DNA of 64,000 nt from Glomus cerebriforme (lineage: Eukaryota; Glomeromycota; Glomeromycetes; Glomerales; Glomeraceae). The stretch's first letter is position 1. Each line of letters opens with the position of its first letter. Positions 1 through 12,500 of this stretch are shown one piece after another. A program made the position numbers and the translations under genes. Where the stretch lies: assembly GCA_003550305.1 (NCBI GenBank), contig QKYT01000062.1:158634-222633 (forward strand), read 5' to 3'. Under the pieces are notes generated by a model. It did not search any database. It worked only from the letters and a program-made list of their open reading frames with translations, and was not told the DNA's origin.

Positions 1-968
1 ATTTCAATTGATATAAAATTTCATACACTTCATTAACTTCAGGCCTTAGATCTGGATCTTCGTGCAAACATTTTTGACAAACCTGTTTGTATTCCAAAGG
101 AGTATCTTCAGAATCAATACGAACTAATTCATGTAAAAGATGTCCCAAGCTAAGAATATCATCTTTTATATCTTCTTCACTTGAACCGTAAAAATAGAAG
201 CCCGTAATCGTTAATCTACCATTTTCTATTAATACATTACTTGCGTCCTTTACAATAAGAAATAATCGATATTAATTAAGGTTTAATGAACCAAGGCGAC
301 GAAATGAATTTATATTCTATTTACCAAAGTTCCATGGGCCATTTTTTCAGAATGTAAAAACATTAATCCGTGAGCAATATCCAATGCCATTTGAATTTTA
401 TCATCCAAATGTAATTTACTACGTTCGGTTTGTAAATAATTACTTAAATTTCTTTCGAAAGTATATTCCCATACCGAAAAATAATTCCCATCGGGTCCTA
501 TTTTTAGGATTGAAAAAAAAAATCACGTAATTATTATTACCCTAATAAATTTTATAATGTCGTTCATAACACACTAAAAAATTTTTCACGGACCTTTAGT
601 TAGACCGAGAAAACGATTAATGTTTGGGTGAACCTCATTAAAAGTTTTTAACTATATATAAAATAATAACGTATACAGGTTTAAAGTTAATATATTATTA
701 TCTCTCCCAACAAATATTATTAGCATTATACCTTATTAATGAATTCTTTAAATTCATTCTCGGTAATTTTTGTAACTTTTTTAATGGCTGGATTATCCAA
801 ATTTTTTAGTGTGGCGATGGTAAACATTTTATTTTCCAAATCCACTTTTTTCAAAATCTCTTTAGTTCCGTTGTCAACAATCTCTTCTATATTGCTAAAG
901 TCTTCATAATCAAAAAAATAAATATCATCATTTATCCTTTCATCGATCCATTCTTTCAAAAATTTCAT
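1..968 (-). CDS. Pseudokinase-type protein, N-terminal part (cut by window edge)
   Basis: Four exons read on the minus strand: 968-732, 651-594, 497-325 and 247 to beyond the window edge. Phases agree at every junction. The product is a kinase-like fold related to TKL kinases. A lysine in IATLKNL stands where VAIK is expected, the HPNINRFLGLTK segment matches the beta4 region, and PDLRPEVNEVYEIL is the usual end of the C-lobe. The catalytic HRDL is HGTL and the DFG aspartate is a glycine (TGF), and the glycine loop is degenerate, so it is probably inactive. Exons two and three are 58 and 173 nt, exactly as in the gene at 9588-15150, so the two are paralogues. By analogy a MACPF-like region may follow outside the window. 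The start ATG at 968 is the first in frame. The kinase-fold call is firm; the product beyond the edge is unknown. Confidence 0.75.
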
Positions 969-3900
969 TTTGAATTACGAATTTTAGAATTTTATTATTA
1001 ACTTTATTAACTGATTGTTTAAGTACACTTTGTAAGTTACACAAAATTGAATCGATACACATCCAATTGAGTATAACTATGTATTTGTGTTACTGATACA
1101 TCGGTTAGGGGATGACTTCCCCTATAATTATTTGACGATTGTTATTTTTATTAGTGTTAGCATTGTTGGTATTATTCCTTTGTCATGATTGAGAACATTC
1201 ACAGTGATCCACTCCCCATTGGCCAAAAAATTACTAACCTATTTCTCAAATTTTTTTTTTATGTAAGGGTGATCGAACTAATCTAGAAAATGAAAGAGTA
1301 TGGTTTAATCGGTGAACTTTTGTTTCACCTTCATAATCCAACTTTTACAGGAAATCCTCTGACGGGTAATACTGGGAGTATTAGCAGTGGATCTTTTTTA
1401 ATGTGTCAAAAGAGGCAACGAAGAAAATCAAAAAGGTATCATTATCCAGAAGTCAATCATGTGATTTAATATTAGGATGATCGTAAACAGATGAAAATGA
1501 AATGTACAAAATCAATGATTATTTCCCATGTAATGTCATATATGAACAACAACCATTTAATACCAACAATGATGATGAGCCGTCCGACATCACTTTGAGG
1601 TCACTCAATAATATTCCTAGTAGTATCACCAGCCGGATGGATATACTACACCATTTTCACGTAACCCAATATTAAAAATTCAGCAGTAAAACTGATCTAG
1701 TTAACATTCTGTTCTTAGAGAAGATAGTGACATCATATCAATTGATGACGTCCCGAACAAACTGACTTTTGAACACAGAGATCCAATGATTTATTTTTAG
1801 GAGAAACTAATGTATATCAGCTGTTCCGTAATTATCAAAACCAGTACTGGAGCTTGCAAAGACTAAAGGATTGTTTATAAAGTCCAAAATTCATGCCAGA
1901 TCAGAAAATGAACTAGATCTTAAGTACGAATCGACATTTAGGAAAGTCATTTAATTGGCAACGAAAAATTCATGTGAAAATACCATAAATTAGTTATATT
2001 GATAGCTTGCAAACGATAAAATTTTAAGAGATAATGTGGGTTGCACCATCTTAGATTGTTTAAGAATATTACCTATGTCAACTATAAAAATAATCATAGT
2101 AAAATAACTCATACAACGAATTATTTGGACTGAATCATGAGAGGATTCTTTGATGAACTGAATCAACACATTGTTCAATGGCCGAATACAGTAGTACTGG
2201 AGGAAAGTAAGGCAAGAAAGTTTGAAGTCAATCGTATTTAAAATTGTAATGATCTCATCTGCATTAATATCTTCATGAAGGATTGTTTAAATTCAGCCAT
2301 TAATAAAGAAGCTGATGTGAAAGTGATAGCTAGGTTTTCAATATGCTGATAAGACAAATAATAAAATGGCTTCATTCTTTCATATACTGTAATTCTTTTT
2401 AATTACTACTTTGGAATTTGTTTTAGGTTGATTTTATATCATGGATCTAATTAAAGGAACGTATATCATGCTCCATATCGGTCAAATGACATTCCCTGCT
2501 GCTGATACTCTCGTTTGTTAATAAAATGGAATTGCTTCTAAAAGTGTGAGAAATTTTTCGTGAATTCTTCAACATTTCATATACAATCTCTGTCATCCAA
2601 GTCCACCATTAGCAAAAGTATCATTCAAATGGGATACTCTTAGCATTTCAAAGTTTCAACAGTTGGTTAGTAAGACACATATATAATGTTAGAACATTTC
2701 TAATATATTTACATAAGAAATACCGCTCAATTGGTAGCTTAATAATATATATATGTATTATCTAACTTTTGTATGAATTATGAATTATTTACTGCTACTA
2801 CTACCAAATTTTTGTGATAAAGCATCATTTTACTGCACACAATTATGTAATTTTTGCTGATATGTAAGTATCTTTGGATTTTATATTAAAAAACTTACTA
2901 TTCCATGAGTTAAAGTGATGATTTCAGGACTTTTTCTAATTCAATGCAGTAATACTCTAGGATCCTTGTGACATATAATAACAATTGATTAACCATATTG
3001 TTCTTTACCTTACATTAATTTTAGATAAATAAAAATCTGAAAACCTAAGGAATCAATGTTGATTATTAATTAAGAAAATTAATTTGTATTTTTTTTTTTT
3101 TTAGAAAAAAAAAACGAGTCACGTAGTGCTAATTTTGATATTCAAAAATGTTAGTAACAGTAATTAATTAACAGTTAACTTATTAAGTATATATTTATTA
3201 ACAAACAATATTATTATAAACCCAATTTTAAAACATCTTTTATCTCAGAGAAGGTTCGCTCTAATTTTACCTAGATATTACCTATGATTGTTAATTGTAC
3301 AATTTACTACAAAAAATAATAATAAAAAAAGACACAGGAAAAGATGATACCCTGTTGAAGTACAAGTTAGTTGAGTAACTTACGTATCCTAAATAACATA
3401 AGAAATAGTATAATTATCTTCTGATGCTTTTAAAAATAGTCTAAAATTTTATAGTTATTTTCTTTACAATAATATTTTGATAATAAAGAGACCCAGAAAG
3501 AAAATATATTTAGATGATGTTTGATTTAATAAGCCAATTAGAAATATTATTTAAAGATTATATAATAGGAGAAATATTTTGATTAATGGAATTCAAGTTG
3601 ACTTTTTAATGATGCACCATTAGTAAATGATGTTATTTTAAGTAATAAAAATAATAATATTGTGACACGTAAAATAATATTTTTTTGCATGACAAAAATA
3701 TACTGTGACTCACGAATCTCACATATATAAAAATTTTAAACCACAGAGTTGTGGTTGTATTTATTTTATTTATTTTTACAAATTTTAATATAGAGTAGAT
3801 TGAGACTACGAGTTATTATCTAGTTATCCGGTCAAAACAATTCACAAAATTTAAAAAATTATTTTATTTATTAATAAAAATATTCTTTAATACATTTAAT

Positions 3901-4102
3901 AAAAAAATAAAAAAAATCTATTAGATATTACTACTCTATTTGTACCATTTTGTTATATTTTTCTTGTATTACTTCATTATTCTTTCTATTTTATTCCTAC
4001 TATTATTGTTTATTTTGTTGATTTTGTTCTTATATTTATTTTTTATATCATTATTTCTTTTCTATTTCTGCTACCTTATTANATCTTTTATTCCCAACTT
4101 TT
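969..4102. other. Gene-poor AT-rich stretch with traces of decayed coding sequence
   Basis: No gene can be supported. Around 1560-1650 and 1800-1960 short protein-like runs occur on the plus strand (for example NNDDEPSDITLRSLNN and LFRNYQNQYWSLQRLKDCL) but stops and frame changes break them, so an old transposon or pseudogene is possible. From about 2650 onward the sequence is AT-rich with no coherent reading frame. One ambiguous base (N) sits at 4082. Confidence 0.5.
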
Positions 4103-5224
4103 TCCACAATTAAGTTATTGGTATCTTTTTTCTAAACCAGTACCTTTTTTTTATTTGTTTATATGTATGTTTTTCTTCAAATTGTTCTTTCGAACTTGTC
4201 CCTTCTTTGACTTTGTCTTCTTTTCAGAAATTCCTGTTGATTTCTTCTTTATCTGTTACCCATTTCTTTTATTATTCTTTTAAAGTTCAACAATTTATTA
4301 TATTTTTTGTTGTCCTTATAATCATTTACCAGATAGCAAATATTTTCTCTTGCTTAATTTTTGTTATCTGTTTTTTCTTTCTTTCTTCTTTCTCTTTCTG
4401 CATCTTCTCTGTTATCTTAAGCTCATCATCTTTTATTTCTTTGTTGTATTATTTTTTTTAGCCTGTTTTTGAGGGTTTGATTTTTCAGTTTCAACATGCT
4501 GAAATGGATTAATTATCTTGGATACTTCTTAAAGTTATTTCTTAAAGTTGTTGTGTATTTCTTATTAATCTTGAAGTAGTATATCTTCTTTTTTCTTTTA
4601 TCTTTTTTGCTGTTTGTTGGTATCTCCCATCACTGATCTTCAATATTGCTTCATAAATATATATAAGTATTAGGAAATGAAAAGGGAATTCTAATCTAAA
4701 CCAAACCGCAGATAGGAAATATTCGACTATCTAACCGGTCTTTCCTTGCCTGATACGAGGAAGACCTCTATATACAGTATAAGGAAGAGAAGAGGAAGTT
4801 TAAAGGAATTTTAAAAAACCAAACCAGCCAGATAGGAGATACTGAGATACTCAGCTACCTGGCTGGACCTTCCTTGCCTGATACGAGGAAGACCCCTATA
4901 TACAGTATATGGAAAGATAAAGAAGTAATTTAAAGGGATAGTTTATTTTTAAAAAAGTTATAGAGAGAAAATAAAATTATAGAAAAAAAGAGTTTAAAGG
5001 GAAAATTCAGTAAATTTAGTTTTTTAGATTTAGAGAAAAAAAAATTTTTTTAATAGGTATTTATAAATTTTTTTTTACTTTTGTAAAATTTACAAAGGAT
5101 ATGTCATGACAACTAATTATGTAGTTTTATTATTAATTATGTAATGTACTACTTAATTTAGATTTATTTGTTCATTTTTAATTACCATTTTTAATTGTGG
5201 GCTAATGTGCTAGCCAAGTAAAGT
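4103..5224 (-). repeat. Left arm of a large inverted repeat (~1.1 kb)
   Basis: This segment is the reverse complement of 7888-8912, with substitutions and some indels. The inner end carries the motif GCTAGCCAAGTAAAGT and the outer end TCCACAATTAAG. Within it, TTCCTTGCCTGATACGAGG occurs twice about 130 bp apart, each followed by a short CTATATACAGTAT block, and between them lies an imperfect 43-bp palindrome at 4824-4866. Read on the minus strand, the outer half looks like a decayed lysine-rich coding region. The two arms enclose a kinase remnant and a BTB-TLDc pseudogene. I do not recognise the element family. Confidence 0.75.
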
Positions 5225-5394
5225 ATAATTGTACATGAGTCACAATCCATATTTTTACACGTTGCATATTAGATCATAATTCTTATTTTTTTAATATTAT
5301 AAGATACTTATTAACTACTATTGCGATTGCGTAATTATTCATTTTATATTTTGTATGATAATCAATTGATTAAAAAATTCTTTTAGTTTTATTA

Positions 5395-5547
5395 AATAAC
5401 AAAGGACTCGGATCAAAAATTTCTGAAGATACTCCAAAATTAGATACAAATTTAATTATAAAATGTTGGGATGCAAAAGCAGATAATAGATCAACTGTTA
5501 AAGAATTATATCAAATATTAAATAAATGGAATAATAAAATTATTTAG
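5395..5547 (+). pseudogene. Kinase C-lobe remnant
   Basis: A single open stretch ends at the TAG at 5545-5547. It encodes a block with CWDAKADNRSTVKELYQIL, the alpha-H/alpha-I end of TKL-type kinases in this family (compare CWDSEPDNRPTMHEVV in the gene at 9588). Nothing upstream within reach supplies the rest of a kinase, and the flanking sequence is non-coding AT-rich DNA. It is best read as the surviving 3' end of a lost kinase gene. It lies inside the pair of inverted repeats. Confidence in the family is good. Whether it is still transcribed cannot be seen. Confidence 0.65.
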
Positions 5548-5913
5548 ATATTGGTATTTATTCTCAATAGAAGAATATGAAAACATTAGAAAAAACAAGT
5601 TAAAGTGAAAATAAGACTAAAAATTATATTATAGTTGACTTTTAAATTTCAAGAATCTTACAGAACCAATAAATGAAAGGCAACAATTTGTTGCTTTTGT
5701 TAAAAACTAACTGACAAAAGCAATTTAATATAAATAACAGTATGTCCAAATTGATGAGAATGACTTATGAATGAAAACTGCAATGATAAGTCTCCAATTT
5801 AACCAATTTAGAAAATTATACAATGATATCAGATATAGGTTCAATTTACAATTAATTAATTATTTATTTTTATTATTTTTTTTTTTTTTGTCAATTCTTA
5901 TTCTCACATAATA

Positions 5914-7320
5914 ATGGACGAGAATAAATTTTTACCAAAATTATCTCAAAATTTACTTGAAATTTTAGATGACGACGAATATTATTATATTCCAATAGAA
6001 GTTGGTAATGGCCCTTATGTAAAAGTATTAAAAGTATTTCATGCTCACATGGTTATATGGTTATCTTATCAACTAATAAAAAGAAAAATGATAGTACCTT
6101 ATCACATATTAATTTACCAAATATTTTACCTGAAATCTTTCATTAATAATTATTTTATTTTTTTTTATTTTAAAATATTTGTTATTGATTTAGATTTAGG
6201 TATATTTATGGCGGAAGAATTTTGTTAAAGGATTATAATACTACAGAAATCATTAAAATTTTGGTTATTGCAAATGAACTATCTAAATATTCAGGAATTA
6301 ATTCCTCATTTACAATCCTTTCTAATCAAAAACAAAACAAACTGGATGGAACAAAATTTTAGTCTAATATATCAAATAAGCTTCGAAAATGTTCTTTCTT
6401 GGAACTTCAAAGGTTTTGTACTGAATTAATATCTAAAAAGCCAGAAGAAATCTTTAAATCGTCAGACTTTAATTCAATTTCAGAAAAAAATTTGATCTCT
6501 ATTATTCGACATAATAAAATTCAATTGAATGAGGTTTAAGTTTGGAACATGTGCTTAAATGGGTATTTCTCAAAATCCTGAACTCCCTTCAGATTCTTCA
6601 GATTATTCAAATGATGATTTTAATTCTTTGAAGAATACTTTGCAGAAATGTAATCCTTTCATTAATTTACTTCTAAAGAATTTTTGGATAAAGTATATCC
6701 ATATAAAAAGATCTTACCCAAAGAGTTACGTAAAAGTTTAATTAAATGTTATTTGAATAATTATTATAATACAAATAGTGAGCTAGAATCAGAGATAATC
6801 AAAGAGATTAGTTATGGAAACATTGATTCAAAAATTATTACAATTCAACATGCTGAATTAATCTCAAAATGGATTGATAGATTAGAATTTATGGATAAGA
6901 TAAAAAATTTATATGAATTCAAATTAATTCTTCATGGATCTCGGGATGGATTTACGACTAAAAAATTAATTCAGATTTGTGATAATCAATCTCATACTAT
7001 AACAATTATTAAGGTGAAAGATAATAATAAAATTCTTGGAATTATAATCCAATTGAATGGAAATCTGATCATAGTTACGAAATTACTAAAAATAGTTTTA
7101 TATTCTCCTTTAGTATTAATATCGAAAGTTACAGTATATTTTAAGTCGAATAAAGAATGAAAAAAAAGCTATTAAGAATAGTCTTTGGGCCAACATTTGG
7201 TGTCCAAATCTTAGGATTAGCAGGTTGGTGTAAAAAAGAATCTTATGAAAAATCGATAGAGAAACTAAAGATTCATTTATAGTAAAAGAATATGAAATAT
7301 TTCAGATCATAAAAAATTGA
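5914..7320 (+). pseudogene. BTB-TLDc family pseudogene
   Basis: The reading starts with an intact ATG at 5914 and a BTB-like N-terminus (FLPKLSQNLLEILDDDEYYY, then FHAHMVIW). It then breaks repeatedly. Recognisable pieces continue in shifting frames: YIYGGRILLKDYNTTEIIKI near 6200, ELIPHLQSFLIKNKTNWMEQ near 6300, a BACK-like part near 6400-6640, and a TLDc-like part from 6684 (YPYKKILPKELR, NLYEFKLILHGSRDGFT, CDNQSHTITIIKVKD). Stops and frameshifts interrupt every segment, and after about 7160 only short TLDc fragments remain. The BTB-TLDc family is greatly expanded in Glomeromycotina. This copy cannot make a full-length protein. It sits between inverted repeat arms. Confidence 0.75.
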
Positions 7321-7887
7321 AGTTTAAGATTGCAAAATTATTTTTTTTTTTGTAAAATTTGTTTTATATAATTATTGTAATTAATTTATTTGTTTTATTT
7401 ATTTTATTTAATAAAACGAAATTATTCATTTGTTCTTATGATGATATTTTTTTATACAGTTACAATTATAATAAACTTTAATTTTATAATAAAAGATGAA
7501 AATATTATATGGAAAAAATTATTTCATTAAAGTGGTGACAAGATTATCCTTGCAACCTTGGAATTAATAATTAATACAATATTTCATGGGCAAAGAGAAC
7601 ATGCAAAAGAAGTTGATAGTTTTGTCAGAGAAGCTTTTAACATATCTGATAGATTTTTATTGTATTAAAAGTAAACAAATCAAACAACAACATGCAACTA
7701 TTGATCTTTTATTTACAAGTTATATTTAAACATTTCATTCCATTATAAGCGATCAATGGTAGTACATTCAATGTTTTTATGTAATAGATTCATATGATTG
7801 ACCTATAAAATATCCTTAATAAAATTTCACTATGACTGGTTCTGATATTTCATGTGACATGATATTAATATTACCTAATTATAGACC
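7321..7887. other. Non-coding gap inside the inverted-repeat pair
   Basis: AT-rich sequence without a supported gene. A short protein-like run near 7590-7665 on the plus strand (REHAKEVDSFVREAFNISDR) ends in stops and may be a coding relic. Confidence 0.4.
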
Positions 7888-8912
7888 ACTTTACTTGGCT
7901 AGCCCATTAGCCCATGATTACAAAAAAAAAGAATTATAAATACCTACAATTTTTTTTTCTCTAAATTAAAAAACTAGATTCACTAGATTCTCTCTTTAAA
8001 CTCTTTTCTCTCTTTTCTCTCTATAATTTTATTTTCTCTCTATAACCCTCTTAAAAATAAACTACNCCTTTAAACTCCTTCTTTTATCTTTCCTTATACT
8101 GTATATAGAGGTCTTCCTCGTATCAGGCAAGGAAGGTCCAGCCAGGTAATCGAGTATCTCAGTATCTCATATCTGGCTGGTTTTGTTTTTTTTAAATTCC
8201 TTTAAACTTCCTCTTATCTTCCTTATACTGCATATAGAGGTCTTCCTCGTATCAGGCAAGGAAAGACCGGTTAGATAGTTGAGTATCTCTCCTATCTGCG
8301 GTTTGGTTTAGATTAGATTTCCCTTTTTCATTTCCTAATATTTATGTTTATGAAGCAATATTGAAGACTAATGAGATCAGTGATGGGGAGATATTAACAA
8401 ACAGCAAAAAAAAGATAAAAGAAAAAAAGAAGAAATACTACAAGATAAAATAAGAAATATGCAACAACTTTAAGAAAGATATCTGGGCGAAAAGTTATTT
8501 TCTGAGAATGAATGCCTCAAGTATTGAAAAAAAGATGTAGAATTATTAGATAATCTGGATCTCGGAGATGTTCTTAGACCTAAAAACGATTATAATAAAA
8601 AAAAATAATAAATAAATATGGGTAAAGCAAATAATAAATGATGAGCTCAAGATAACAGAAAATGCAGAAAGAGAAAGTGGAATGAAAGGAAATGAAAGAA
8701 AAAAGACAGATAACAAGTTAAAAGAAATATTAAGCAAAGAAAATATTTGCTATCTAGTGAATGATTAAAAGGACAACAAGAAATATAACAAATTGTTGGA
8801 CTTAAAAGATAAGACAAAATCAAAGAAGGAACAAAATGGAAAGAACAATTTGAAGGAAAATTGCATATAAACAAAGAAAGGTATAAAAAGATGTCTGTCA
8901 CTTAATTGTGGA
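7888..8912 (+). repeat. Right arm of the large inverted repeat (~1.0 kb)
   Basis: Inverted copy of 4103-5224. It starts at ACTTTACTTGGCTAGC and ends at ACTTAATTGTGGA. It is shorter than the left arm, mainly through a gap of roughly 100 bp near its inner end. It keeps the two copies of the CCTCGTATCAGGCAAGGAA block (about 8117 and 8246) and the 43-bp palindrome at 8138-8180. The outer half (8500-8890) reads on the plus strand as a stop-broken lysine/glutamate-rich coding relic. It has one ambiguous base at 8066. Confidence 0.75.
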
Positions 8913-9587
8913 GCGAGCAGTTCTAGTTATGTTATGATAAATATTATACATTTCATTTTTATAACTGATGCATTTTTATTTAGTGAATTAATTTTTTTAA
9001 TAAAAAAACACCTTTTGGGAAATGCTATTCTAATAAACTTGAAAATTTTAATCGTGATTAATTTTTATCAATAATTTTACTTTCAAATATCCGTGTTATT
9101 AAATTATTTTTTTAATAAGAATTTTATTTGATATTAATAATTATATTCCGGAAATTTGATTGAAATAGTATAAATTATCTCTGAGCCTGAAAGATAAAAA
9201 ATTAGGAAAAGATGGAATTAAACAAATTATAAATAGATATGGCTCGAATTCTTCTCCCATGCACAATTGCTTAAGTTAGAATCATTTTCTTCAACTTTAA
9301 AAAACAATATAGTGTTACTTTTGATCGAAATCTCCTTGCTTATGATTTAAATGGATCCAAATGAAATATTAAAAATGAAATATCTTACTTCATATGCAAT
9401 AAAATTTGAAATATTAATAAATATTAAATATAATAATCTGAATTACTTTATTAATTATTTTTAAATTTTAAACTAGAAGATACTAAAAAAGTGAGCATGT
9501 AAAGTAGAAGTAACCTTAATTGGTTTAAATGTTTTAAGATTACAACTAAAGTAAAAATTAAAAAGATAGGGTTCGATTTAATTAACT
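8913..9587. other. AT-rich intergenic gap
   Basis: Nothing recognisable. It separates the inverted repeat from the 3' end of the large kinase gene. Confidence 0.5.
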
Positions 9588-12500
9588 TTAATTTATTTTA
9601 CATGAATCACTCCTCCTTTTACTATTCTTAGATTTTGAAAGTTTTTTTAATTTTAATCGAGCTTTTTGATATCCTTGCTCAAAAGATTTTGTATACCAAT
9701 AAATTGCTTCATCTGTATTTTGATCAGTTCCATCTCCATTCTCATACATTTCTGCTAGTTCATATTGAGCCAATGCCAAAGAATTTGCAGCTTTTTGACA
9801 CAAAGCAAAAGCTTTCTTATGATCTACATCAACACCTCTTTCATATTTATAACATTGGGAAAGATAATATGCTGCTAATAAACTTCCATTGTTTACACCT
9901 TTTGCATACCAATCCACAGCAATCTTTTCATTCTTATCAACACCTATTCCATTTTCATAAAAATAACCAACTTTTGTATGTCCTATCGCAAGATTTTTAT
10001 TGGCAATTCTTTGATAACATTTAAAAGCCATTTTTGGATCTTTTATGGTCCCATTCCCATTTTGATAACATTCTCCTACATAATATAGTGCCAATGGATG
10101 ATTTTGTGTTGAAGCATTCAAAAATAAATAAAATGCCAATTCTAAATTCTTATTTTTTATCATTCCATAATAATTAAAATATCCCAATAAAAAAATATCA
10201 TTTGAATTATTTTGATTATTTAATAACCAATTAAAAATCTCTTCCTTGCTAATTTCATGTTCCTCAAGATAATTAAGAACATGTTGTTTTCTTATACTTA
10301 AATCTTTTCCCTCATTTAATATTTTTAAATAAAGTTTTACTATTTCATCAACATTTGTATTTAAATCTCTTTCAGTCAATTCTACACTGGTAGATTCTAC
10401 CATTTCAATCAGTTTTATCTCTGATAACGAATAATTTGATCTATCATATGTAGTAGTTTCAATCGGTTCTATCTTTGGTAACGAATAATTATTCTTTAAT
10501 GATTTTTTACTTAAAACAGATTGTGTTAAATCATTTGTAATAATCATTTCATTAAAATTTTTAGTTAACAATGATAATTCTCTATGTAATAAATCAAGAT
10601 CTGTAACATAAATATCGCTTGCAATCATTTCATTAAATTTTTTAATCAATTGAGATAATTCCCCATGCAATGAACCAAGTTTTGAAGAAGTATGAACACT
10701 TAGATCACTACTAATATTATTCAGATGACTTGAATTATATGATGGTCCTTCTAATTGAAAATTTATTCTTAATCTATTAACTACTTCGTGCATGGTTGGC
10801 CGATTATCCGGTTCACTATCCCAACATTCTAATAAAATCATTAATGATTATAAATAATAATTTTAAATATTATTAAATAAATTTTAAAAGACTAAAATTG
10901 CTTACCAGTATAAAGTCTGACATAATCAGATGGTGTATTCGGAACGGCCCTCTCTCTTAACCCATCAATAATGTCCTTAGCTAAAGAAATATCATATTGT
11001 TCATTACAAAATGGAGGTTGACCGTTTGATATCTCCCATAGCAATATTCCAACACTATACACATCACCTTTTTTATTAAATTTGCAAGTTTGTACTGAAT
11101 TATTTTTATTTCGTCTATCAAAAATTTTTGGATCCATATAGGGAATTACACCAAATGATTTGCTAGATTGAAGTCCGGTTGATTCACCGATCCTTTTTGA
11201 TAATCCGAAATCTGCCAATTTAATAACATTTTGATGTACAAATATGTTATTAGAGTTCTGTTAAAAGAAAAGTTTAAGTTAGCAAGAAATTTTACCGTTT
11301 AAATCATTATATAAAAAAGTATTATTTATAAATCACCAGATCATTATGTATAATTTCTTCATCGTGTAAACATAAAACAGCAAAAGCCAATTGATAAGCC
11401 AAATTATATTTATCATTCCAAGTGAGATTATCAAAATTTGTCTTTAGATAACTTTTAAGGGTTCCTTGATTCGCATACTCCAATACTAATAAATAATCAT
11501 TTTCGTTTTTACTTTCTATTTAAAAAAAGAAATAATAATTAAAATAAAGATTTGTTTTTTTAAAAAATATACTATTTATTATACATTACCTGAAACTAAC
11601 TTCGTAATTCCATAAAATCTAATGATATTATCATAAAAATCAACTTCGCGTTGCAATTTGAACTACATCATAAAAAATGGAATACAATTATATTAATAAG
11701 ATGTTAAAAACATTTATCTGTTTATTTATTTTCTATATTTACCTCATTAATGATCTCATTGATGGTAATTTCGTTTAAGTTAAAAAAAGATTTTAAAGCA
11801 AAATCTTTTCCAGATCTTTTCCATTTTGCACTAAATACTCGTGCGAATGTTCCCGAACCTATTTCTTGTATATTACTAAAGTTTTTGTATTCGTAATATT
11901 TAATATAATTGTTTTTTATAGCTTCTTCAATCCAATCAATTCCAAAAGGTTTTTTATCTAAATATAAAAATTTGATATTTAATAATTAAAAGTGCTAAGA
12001 TTAATAAAAATTAAATATTATAAAAAAAGATTACCTTTTATTTTCTTAGCATCAACATCAATCATTAAATTTTTATAATCAGTAGATATAACACAAATGC
12101 GTAAATCTATTTCAATATTCGTTAAAGAATTATCATCTTGAACAACAGAATCATCATTAGAAATTGTTGAAATAATCGATTCATTATAAGTTATTTGAAC
12201 ATTAATAGACTCATCTTTCCGTTCAATTAGCTTAACAATATTAATAGGTTCATAATCTGCCGAAGAATAACGCGCATGAACGAAAATAGTACATTCTTGA
12301 GATAATGAAAAAGGTATTTTAATATCATAGTTTTTTGACTCGTTAGATTGTAATGTAATAGATTCTTTAATACGATGAACTTGAACTTCCCGGTTATTTG
12401 GACTAAAAATTGATGATTTTGAAGGAATTCCAACAATCACCCATAAGATATAACATTTTGTTATATCAATACTTATTTCTTTTGATTTTTTTAATATCAC

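Noticed and set aside
4207..4461. Membrane-like open frame on the plus strand
   Set aside because: Phe/Ser/Leu-rich reading of T-rich repeat sequence; it is the antisense of the decayed Lys-rich part of the inverted repeat, and its mirror frames appear at 8546-8901.
10892..11218. Separate kinase gene starting inside exon eight (MADFGLSK)
   Set aside because: That frame begins at the DFG motif in the middle of a kinase; upstream exons supply the N-lobe in phase.
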